Notes under the pieces: model-generated
The model's database searches: none
What the model saw: only the letters and a program-made list of their open reading frames with translations
Told to the model about the DNA's origin: nothing
Part shown: positions 1-4,918 of the stretch, in pieces
Numbering within the stretch: the first letter of the stretch is position 1
Layout: every line of letters begins with the position of its first letter
Position numbers and translations under genes: made by a program
Origin: Opitutales bacterium
GTDB taxonomy: Bacteria > Verrucomicrobiota > Verrucomicrobiia > Opitutales > Intestinicryptomonadaceae
Assembly: GCA_017633865.1 (NCBI GenBank)
Contig: JAGBOM010000342.1
Coordinates: 1-5,477, forward strand
Reading direction: 5' to 3'
Length of the DNA stretch: 5,477 nucleotides

Positions 1-1032
1 GCCGCGGGGCTTTCAGGGCATCTTTTTATTTGGCTTACAATAAAAATCAAAAAGATTTCGATGTCGCTAAAACGCATTCCTCTTCCGGTCTGGCTTGCGC
101 TGGGCGGCTTGTTTACGGGCGCAAGCGGCATGTACGCCTACGGCGTTTCGGGCTACGACTCGGTATTCAGCATAGGCTACGGCGTGCTGCCGCGCGCGTT
201 CGCGGGGGACGTCGCGCTAAAGGGAATGTTTGTCATTTTCGCCTTTAAATTTCTTACGACCTCGGCGAACTACGCGCTCGGCGGAAGCGGCGGCATATTT
301 TCAGGGGCGCTGGTGATAGGGGGCATGCTCGGCGGCTCAATCGGGGCTTTGATGTGCGCGGCGTTCGGGCTCGACCCGTCGGTAATAGGCGCGTGCCTGT
401 TGATGGGGGTGGGGGCGTGCATAGCGTCGATAGTGCGCTGCCCGATAACCTCGATTTTGATGATTTTCGAGCTAACGTTAAACTATTCGCTAATCTTGCC
501 GATACTCGCGGGCAACTGCGCGGCATACTTCATTTCGCGCAGGCTTTCGCCGCTCGGCGTTTACGACTCGTTTTTGCTCGCCGAAAACGTCGCCCTAAAA
601 AAGCTGTCGGCCTTCAATGGGCGGCGCGACTGGGCGAAAATCCCCGTCGGGGCAATCGCCACGTTCCACCCGTCAACGCTTTCGGGCTCGCAAACGGCGG
701 GGCTTGCGCTAAAAGCCCGAAGCGGCGCGCCGCAGACGTTCAGCGCATACCCCGTGCTTGGCGACGCCCGCGAATTTATCGGAACCGTCCGCCTTGAAGA
801 TATAAAACGCCCCGAAAATTCCGATAAGAAAATTTCCGAAATTTTGCGCACGGGCGCGGCGGATTTTATAGAGCCGTCAAAATCGATTTCGGAAGCCGCC
901 AATATCATAATAGAAAAAGACGCGCTTATGCTGCCCTTAATATCGAACAAAAACCCCGAAAGACTCATCGGCATAATTACGCTTCACGACATAGCCCGCC
1001 AGCAAAACGCCTCCGAAAAAGAACTGTTTTGA
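1..1032 (+). CDS. ClC-family chloride channel/transporter with C-terminal CBS pair (5'-truncated by window edge)
   Basis: Moves chloride (or a similar anion) across the inner membrane, as a channel or H+/Cl- exchanger. The frame is open to base 1, and residues 1-20 before the ATG at 61 already read like a ClC helix (GLSGHLFIWL), so that ATG is internal and the true start lies off the window. Of 343 visible residues, about 30-195 are hydrophobic helices. They include GYDSVFSIGYG (51-61), the helix-N filter region GGSGGIFSGALVIGGMLGG (94-112), RCPITSILMIFEL (146-158), NYSLILPI, and GVYDSF near the end of the last helix, whose Tyr188 lines up with the chloride-coordinating Tyr of known ClCs. Residues about 212-270 and 276-335 are two CBS repeats (GTVRLEDI, GIITLHDI), a cytoplasmic nucleotide-sensing module. 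Odd: the filter motif GxFxP reads GIFSG, with Gly in place of Pro. A 70-nt gap separates it from mazG. Family assignment is secure; transport mode and ion are inferred. Confidence 0.93.
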   Translation, partial: AAGLSGHLFIWLTIKIKKISMSLKRIPLPVWLALGGLFTGASGMYAYGVSGYDSVFSIGYGVLPRAFAGDVALKGMFVIFAFKFLTTSANYALGGSGGIFSGALVIGGMLGGSIGALMCAAFGLDPSVIGACLLMGVGACIASIVRCPITSILMIFELTLNYSLILPILAGNCAAYFISRRLSPLGVYDSFLLAENVALKKLSAFNGRRDWAKIPVGAIATFHPSTLSGSQTAGLALKARSGAPQTFSAYPVLGDAREFIGTVRLEDIKRPENSDKKISEILRTGAADFIEPSKSISEAANIIIEKDALMLPLISNKNPERLIGIITLHDIARQQNASEKELF

Positions 1033-1038
1033 CGAATC

Positions 1039-1074
1039 TTTTTTTGTTTTTCCCCGCCCTCCGGCGCAAAAAAA
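1039..1074. repeat. Inverted repeat enclosing a small GC hairpin between the ClC gene and mazG
   Basis: Seen directly: TTTTTTTG (1039-1046) is the exact reverse complement of CAAAAAAA (1067-1074). Inside it, CGCC (1055-1058) can pair with GGCG (1063-1066) around loop CTCC. It starts 7 nt after the ClC stop. It lacks a clean GC stem followed directly by a T run in either direction, so it is not a textbook terminator. It may slow or partly end transcription between the two genes, or simply be A/T tract coincidence. Confidence 0.35.
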
Positions 1075-1102
1075 CATTGATAAAAAACGGCAAACTTCAA
1101 AA

Positions 1103-1750
1103 ATGAAAAATATGGAAAGTATGGATAATTTTCTAAAAATTATAAGGCGCCTGCGCGACCCCGAAAGAGGCTGCCCGTGGGATATCGAGCAAACCCACGA
1201 GTCAATCCGCGGCCACCTCGTAGAGGAGTGCGCCGAATTTCTGGACGCCGTCGACATGAAAAACTACCCGAATATGTGCGAGGAATTGGGCGACATTCTA
1301 ATGCACATCGCGCTCCATAGCCAAATTGCGGAAGAGGAGGGCAAATTTAATTTTCAGGACGTCGTAAGGGAAATTTCGGATAAAATCCTGCGCCGCCACC
1401 CGCACGTTTTCGGAAACAGGCATGCCGACAGCTCCGACGACGTCGTAAAAATTTGGAGCGAAGTAAAGTCGGTCGAAAAAAAATCCCGCCCCAAATCCGA
1501 AAATTTTTGGGAGAATATCCCCGCACAGCTATCCGCCTTGCGCAAGGCAAAAGACGCCGCCAAGCATATCGAAAACTACGAAGAAATCGCAAAGAATTTC
1601 GACTCCGATTCCCCCGAATTAAACTGCGGGAAAGAGCTTTTTGAAATCGTAAAAAAATACCGCGCAAAAGGCGTGGAGCCCGAGGGGGCGCTGCGCGACT
1701 ATATAAAATTCCTGCGCGAAAAAACCGACCCGTCGTTTATCGAAAAATAG
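1103..1750 (+). CDS. mazG: MazG nucleoside triphosphate pyrophosphohydrolase, C-terminal domain reduced
   Basis: Cytosolic Mg-dependent enzyme that hydrolyses (d)NTPs to the monophosphate and pyrophosphate, removing damaged nucleotides; in E. coli MazG is also linked to (p)ppGpp-related stress control. The 215 residues begin with the MazG signature RLRDPERGCPWDIEQTHESI (16-35). Next come the metal-binding EECAE (41-45) and EELGD (60-64), forming the EExxE...ExxD helix pair, then EEEGKFNF (77-84), ISDKILRRHPHVF (91-103), VVKIWSEVK (114-122) and ENIPAQLSALRKAKDA (137-152). Full-length MazG is about 260 residues with a second EExxE/ExGD domain. Here the tail (about 165-205) keeps only the equivalent of the last helices (GKELFEIVKKYRAKGVEPEGAL) and lacks the second acidic motif. 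The start is uncertain among ATGs at 1103, 1112 and 1121, none with a clear Shine-Dalgarno. The next gene starts 3 nt after the stop, suggesting one transcript. No mazEF toxin pair is visible. Confidence 0.93.
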   Translation: MKNMESMDNFLKIIRRLRDPERGCPWDIEQTHESIRGHLVEECAEFLDAVDMKNYPNMCEELGDILMHIALHSQIAEEEGKFNFQDVVREISDKILRRHPHVFGNRHADSSDDVVKIWSEVKSVEKKSRPKSENFWENIPAQLSALRKAKDAAKHIENYEEIAKNFDSDSPELNCGKELFEIVKKYRAKGVEPEGALRDYIKFLREKTDPSFIEK

Positions 1751-1753
1751 CCG

Positions 1754-2485
1754 ATGCCAAGCCGACAAAACAGAGCCGTCGAAATCGCCTTTAACGGCGA
1801 AAAACGGGTCGTTTTTGCCGAAATTTCGCGCAGGCGCCATTCAAGAAACCGCGTTTTGCGCGTAAAAAATCCGGAAAATGTAAGCGTCAGCGCGCCTTAC
1901 GGAGTTTCTGTCGGGGAAATCGAAAATTTCATAAAAAGCTGCGCCGAAAAAATCCTGAAAACTCCGCCCGAAGAAAATTGTTCGCTCGAGGAATATTTTT
2001 CGCGGTTTCCCGAAATCTGCCTCGAAAACGAAACGCCGTACGCCGTCAGGCTTTTCGACGCGAAAAGCGGCGATTTTTTTATAAAAAACGACAAAACGCG
2101 CGAAGTTTTGCTCGCCTACGATTTTTCCGACAAAAACGGGCTCAAAAACCTGTTTATAAATTTCGCGAAAACCGAAATTCCAAAAATCGTAACAGAAATA
2201 GCCCAAAACAGGGGTTTTTTAAAAATTCCGCCAATATGCGTGCGCGACCAGCAAAGCCGCTGGGCGTCGCGCTCAAGCAGCGGAAAAATGTCGTATAACT
2301 GGAGGCTTCTGCTCATTAAGCCGATTTTTCAAAAATACATCGTGTGCCACGAATTCGCGCACGAAAAATTTATGGACCATTCCGTGTCGTTCTGGATTTA
2401 CCTTAATAGAATCTTCGACGGCGCAAAAAAAATCGACAAATTGATTTCCAAAGAAACCGCCGCGGCGTTTAAATGCGCCAGATAA
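1754..2485 (+). CDS. YgjP-like (DUF45) M48-type zinc metallopeptidase domain protein
   Basis: Predicted soluble zinc-dependent hydrolase; members of the YgjP/DUF45 family have no well-established substrate. The 243 residues fit the longer form of the family. The N-terminal half (about 8-60) has the usual small beta-rich region (ISRRRHSRNRVLRVKNP, VSVSAPYGVS). The C-terminal catalytic part holds VRDQQSRWASRSSSGKMS (163-180), NWRLLL (182-187), and the HExxH zinc site CHEFAH (198-203: His199, Glu200, His203), followed by DHSVSFW (208-214), in which His209 is the expected third ligand. The family normally reads SRWGSC where this protein has SRWASR; the zinc ligands themselves are intact. No signal peptide or membrane segment is seen. 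The ATG is 3 nt past the mazG stop with no obvious Shine-Dalgarno, so translation may depend on coupling. Family membership is confident; substrate unknown. Confidence 0.88.
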   Translation: MPSRQNRAVEIAFNGEKRVVFAEISRRRHSRNRVLRVKNPENVSVSAPYGVSVGEIENFIKSCAEKILKTPPEENCSLEEYFSRFPEICLENETPYAVRLFDAKSGDFFIKNDKTREVLLAYDFSDKNGLKNLFINFAKTEIPKIVTEIAQNRGFLKIPPICVRDQQSRWASRSSSGKMSYNWRLLLIKPIFQKYIVCHEFAHEKFMDHSVSFWIYLNRIFDGAKKIDKLISKETAAAFKCAR

Positions 2486-2518
2486 CAAAAAGGCTTTTTC
2501 CTTCGCCAAATAAAGTGG

Positions 2519-2553
2519 ACAAAAAAACGGGCAAAATAATTTTGTTTTTTTGT
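2519..2553 (+). terminator. Candidate weak terminator after the mazG-metallopeptidase pair
   Basis: ACAAAAAAAC (2519-2528) is the exact reverse complement of GTTTTTTTGT (2544-2553), with a 15-nt loop. The loop region itself contains a smaller dyad, CAAAAT-A-ATTTTG (2532-2544), followed directly by seven T. It starts 34 nt after the metallopeptidase stop, the expected place for a terminator. The stem is nearly all A-T pairs, so it would be weak; the A run before and T run after could work in either direction. Confidence 0.35.
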
Positions 2554-2782
2554 AAAACTGATTTGTACCGCAATCCTTTATAAGCTTTAAGCCCATCGTA
2601 AACCAAAACCCGCATTTGTCGCACAATATATATTATGTCTAATTGAGGATTTGTATAAATGATATAAACTCCCCCTTTTATAACGCGAACAATAAACATC
2701 AATTAGAGCATCATAATCAATTTTAAGAACACTTTGCGTTTGCGCTGATACTTCAATATTTAATTCGTATTAAGAATATACT

Positions 2783-2805
2783 GTTGTGTCATCACAACCT
2801 TTTTT
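2783..2805 (+). terminator. Rho-independent-type terminator for rightward transcription
   Basis: Perfect 6-bp stem GTTGTG (2783-2788)/CACAAC (2793-2798), loop TCAT, then C and six T (2800-2805). Only the plus strand has the T tract after the stem, so it would end rightward transcripts just before they run antisense into the LytTR gene, whose stop is at 2821. It lies about 300 nt past the nearest rightward gene, so it either backs up the weaker hairpin at 2519-2553 or ends an unannotated transcript starting in between. Confidence 0.55.
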
Positions 2806-2820
2806 CACGGCTAAGCGGCT

Positions 2821-3162
2821 TTATTTTTTCTTTACCGTTAGCGAAAGCTCCGAATAAAAGAACTTTAGCGACGCTTTTGTTTTTAGGCGCAATACATAAG
2901 TTTCGGCGAATTTCAATTCATTCCCGTTTGCTTTAAGAACGCGTCTTGTATTTATGATTTGAGACCGCCCTACCCTTATAAAATTAGAAGGTAAAGATTT
3001 TTCAAAATCTCCGAGTTTCGCGAATACAAACAGGTTTTCGACTTTCTCCTCGCAGATGTAATGAATAGAAGCATAATGGTCTTGCGCTTCTATGGCCAAT
3101 ATGGATGAAAGCGGAATCGCTTTCATTCCGTTATCCTTTATTGCTAAATATATTTTTCCCAT
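2821..3162 (-). CDS. Stand-alone LytTR-type DNA-binding transcription regulator
   Basis: Cytosolic DNA-binding protein expected to act on promoters through the beta-rich LytTR fold. Its 113 residues are essentially one LytTR domain. ILAIEAQDHYASIHY (21-35) matches the family's opening strands. LGDFEKSLPSNFIRVGRSQI (50-69) continuing to INTRRV (70-75) matches the core in which Phe-x-Arg-x-x-Arg-Ser and the Ile-Asn segment are conserved. LRLKTK (91-96) is the last strand. There is no receiver domain, membrane region or sensor partner in the window, so it is not an ordinary AgrA/LytR two-component regulator. It is transcribed away from the recombinase gene across a 193-nt shared upstream region, which makes autoregulation or control of the recombinase plausible but unproven. 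The ATG at 3162 leaves the whole domain intact; no good Shine-Dalgarno precedes it (the upstream bases read ACCTTAAAAT). It may be mobile-element cargo or a chromosomal gene at the insertion edge. Confidence 0.82.
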   Translation of the reverse strand: MGKIYLAIKDNGMKAIPLSSILAIEAQDHYASIHYICEEKVENLFVFAKLGDFEKSLPSNFIRVGRSQIINTRRVLKANGNELKFAETYVLRLKTKASLKFFYSELSLTVKKK

Positions 3163-3355
3163 TATTTTAAGGTCGGATGATATTTTGCGTGGATTTAATC
3201 TTTAAGCTCGAATTGCGGCATATTTCGTCGTTAATTTAGATTTTTTAGGCATTTAACAGGCTAAAATCGCATTTCCCGAAGATGTTTGTTTTGTTCGCGA
3301 AATTCTTAATTTGCTGCGTTGACACAAGATAGAATATAAATGTCTTTGTCCGCAT
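3163..3355. other. Divergent LytTR/recombinase intergenic region: candidate operator or attachment-site region
   Basis: Both flanking genes read outward, so promoters for both should lie here. Visible dyads: TTTTAG (3243-3248)/CTAAAA (3261-3266), inside a near-symmetric block whose arms read TTTTAGGC and GGCTAAAA; the perfect palindrome TTCGCGAA (3294-3301); and GACACAAG (3321-3328) against CTTTGTC (3344-3350), a 7-bp pairing with one bulged base, flanking TATAAA. Serine recombinases often have their own attachment site next to the recombinase gene, so one of these could be it, but no core duplication can be tested within this window. Confidence 0.45.
3311..3340 (+). promoter_or_regulatory. 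Possible promoter for the recombinase gene
   Basis: TATAAA (3335-3340) resembles a -10 element. The -35 match is poor at acceptable spacing: TTGCTG (3311-3316, 18-nt spacer). The perfect TTGACA (3319-3324) is only 10 nt from TATAAA. A TTG followed after 19 nt by TGTCTTTG (3341-3348) also resembles the Bacteroidetes-type pattern with one mismatch. In all versions the leader before the ATG at 3356 would be very short, consistent with the absence of a Shine-Dalgarno there. Confidence 0.25.
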
Positions 3356-4918
3356 ATGGATAATGACAAAACGAGAGAAAAAGCGGTTGCATATGTTAGA
3401 ATGTCAACCGATCGCCAAAAATATTCTATATCAAATCAACTTGAAGCGATTAAAACCTACGCGGAAGCAAAGAATCTTGATTTGATTGAGGTATTTTCGG
3501 ACTACGGTCAAAGCGGTACTCAGCTGAAAGGCCGAAAGGAGGCCATTCGCTTATTCGAAATTATAGGAGCCAATAAAGCCTACTTTAAACATCTATTGGT
3601 CTATGATATGAGCAGATGGGGGCGCTATCAAAACACCGATGAAAGCGCGCACTATGAATATCTATGCAATCAGGCGGGCGTAAAAGTTCATTATTGCGCC
3701 GAACTATTCGAAAACGACGGAAGCCTCTATTCAAATCTCATAAAAAACATAAAACGCACAATGGCGGGCGAACATTCGCGAGAACTCTCCGCAAAGGTTT
3801 TTCAGGGGCAATGCAATTTAATACGCATCGGATTTAGACAAGGCGGCGCGCCGGGATACGGACTTCGCAGAATGTTGGTTGACGAAAACCGCACCCCCAA
3901 AGGCATTCTTGAGCGCGGCAAATATAAATCGATTCAAACAGACAGGGTTGTCCAAGTATTGGGTCCGAAGGAAGAAGTTGAAGTTGTCAGGGATATATAT
4001 CGTATGTTTGTGGAACAAAAAATGCGGGAACGCGAAATTGCCCGCATATTAAACGAACGCAATATAAAAACCGACTTTAATCGCGACTGGACCGCGGCAA
4101 CTATCCTGCAAATACTCACAAACGAAAAATACATAGGCAATAACGTATTTAACAAATCCTCCCGCAAGCTTACGGAATTGCTTCCGTACGAACCGCTCAA
4201 AAGGCGAAAAACAGACGAAAACGAATGGATAAAGGCGGAAAAGGCGTTTCCGGCCATAATAGACAAAAAAACATTTCTGGTTGCTAAAGCCATTATAAAA
4301 TCCAGAAATATTCGCTATTCCGACGAAAAACTGCTTGAAATGCTAAGCGGTCTATTTAAAAAGCACGGAAGGGTTAGCGGAATTTTAATAGACGAAACCG
4401 ACGAAATGCCCTCAAGCGCCGTCTACTACAATAGATTCGGAAGTCTTATTCGGGCTTATACGCTTATCGGATATACCCCCGAAAGAGACTATTCGTATAT
4501 AGAGATAAACAATAAAATACGCGAGATGCGCACAAGCTTAATGTATTTAATAAAGGATGCGCTTTTAAACGAAGGCGCAAGCGTCCAAATCGACCCCGAA
4601 TATGGCGATATGCGCTGGATTAACGGCGAAGTGAAGCTTTATTTGGTTTTGTGCCGCTGCAAACGTAGCGAAAGCGGGCACGCCCTCTGGCATGTTCAAG
4701 CGGAACGGATTTGCGAACCCGACTTCACTATTATCGCACGGCTAAACGCGGATAATAAAACAATTAAGGACTATTTTTTGTTTTCAAGGTTCGATGCCGG
4801 TTTTTTAGAGAGGAATATCCGCGAAATCAATAACGCGTTTATGGAGATGTTTAGATACGACAGCATCGAGTGGTTTTATGAAATATTCTCGCGAAACAAA
4901 ATAAAGGAGATAGCATGA
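3356..4918 (+). CDS. Serine recombinase (resolvase/invertase catalytic domain plus Recombinase domain), atypical C-terminus
   Basis: Site-specific DNA recombinase that cuts and rejoins DNA through a covalent phosphoserine bond, probably integrating, excising or inverting the element carrying it. Catalytic domain at about 9-150: VAYVRMSTDRQ (11-21), with Ser17 as the expected nucleophile and Arg15 beside it; FSDYGQSG (47-54); YDMSRWGR (83-90), the family's D-x-x-R-x-x-R segment; and the long helix MAGEHSRELSAKVFQGQ (136-152). Recombinase domain at about 165-275: GAPGYGLRRML, then EREIARILNERNI (225-237) and LTNEKYIGNNVFN (254-266). The C-terminal half lacks a visible cysteine-rich zinc ribbon. 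Instead it has a segment at about 325-375 (LSGLFKKHGRVSGILID..., RFGSLIRAYTLIGY), then a mixed region to 520. The start at 3356 is the first ATG after an in-frame stop at 3320-3322; the next Met lies inside the catalytic motif. The stop overlaps the ParB-like start (ATGA), indicating coupled translation. The catalytic residues look intact. Confidence 0.93.
   Translation: MDNDKTREKAVAYVRMSTDRQKYSISNQLEAIKTYAEAKNLDLIEVFSDYGQSGTQLKGRKEAIRLFEIIGANKAYFKHLLVYDMSRWGRYQNTDESAHYEYLCNQAGVKVHYCAELFENDGSLYSNLIKNIKRTMAGEHSRELSAKVFQGQCNLIRIGFRQGGAPGYGLRRMLVDENRTPKGILERGKYKSIQTDRVVQVLGPKEEVEVVRDIYRMFVEQKMREREIARILNERNIKTDFNRDWTAATILQILTNEKYIGNNVFNKSSRKLTELLPYEPLKRRKTDENEWIKAEKAFPAIIDKKTFLVAKAIIKSRNIRYSDEKLLEMLSGLFKKHGRVSGILIDETDEMPSSAVYYNRFGSLIRAYTLIGYTPERDYSYIEINNKIREMRTSLMYLIKDALLNEGASVQIDPEYGDMRWINGEVKLYLVLCRCKRSESGHALWHVQAERICEPDFTIIARLNADNKTIKDYFLFSRFDAGFLERNIREINNAFMEMFRYDSIEWFYEIFSRNKIKEIA
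4904..4909 (+). promoter_or_regulatory. Shine-Dalgarno site for the ParB-like gene
   Basis: AAGGAG, 5 nt before the ATG at 4915 and inside the last codons of the recombinase gene. It is the only strong ribosome binding site in the window. It supports the ATGA overlap start and suggests that the ParB-like protein can be made efficiently, even independently of upstream ribosomes. Confidence 0.75.

Larger units (their letters stand above)
2486..2820. other. AT-rich intergenic stretch with two hairpins and no convincing gene
   Basis: All three rightward frames are broken by close stops. Leftward frames stay open only as low-complexity reading frames (2469-2702, 77 codons; 2273-2626, 117 codons, mostly antisense to the metallopeptidase gene). 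They have no recognisable domain and no Shine-Dalgarno, so I do not call them. What is visible: an A/T-tract inverted repeat at 2519-2553, an AT-rich run at 2625-2636, an imperfect dyad at 2756-2779 (ATATTTAAT against ATTAAGAATAT, two unpaired bases), and a terminator-like hairpin at 2783-2805. The drop in GC relative to the genes on the left begins here. It may be a long 3' untranslated region, hold a small RNA, or be the degraded edge of the mobile element. Confidence 0.6.

Noticed and set aside
61..1032. ATG at 61 as the true start of the ClC protein
   Set aside because: The frame is open to base 1 and residues before the Met match a ClC transmembrane helix, so the gene is cut by the window rather than naturally short.
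1067..1095. Similarity between 1067-1095 and 2520-2536 (A7 tract followed by CGG(G)CAAA)
   Set aside because: Short and dominated by A tracts; not enough to call a repeat family.
1103..2485. MazG plus metallopeptidase as a toxin-antitoxin or defence pair
   Set aside because: Both are common housekeeping-type families, no toxin gene is adjacent, and the 3-nt spacing only supports co-transcription.
2273..2626. Leftward 117-codon frame with several cysteines
   Set aside because: More than half of it is antisense to the well-supported metallopeptidase catalytic region; the cysteine pattern does not match a zinc motif I know.
2469..2702. Leftward 77-codon reading frame in the intergenic stretch
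   Set aside because: No Shine-Dalgarno, low-complexity hydrophobic composition, no recognisable domain, and it overlaps the end of the metallopeptidase gene; more likely a chance frame in AT-rich DNA.
2779..2788. TACTGTTGTG as a LytTR-type binding site
   Set aside because: It resembles half of an AgrA-like box, but there is no second copy at the expected spacing and it lies downstream of the LytTR gene within the terminator stem.
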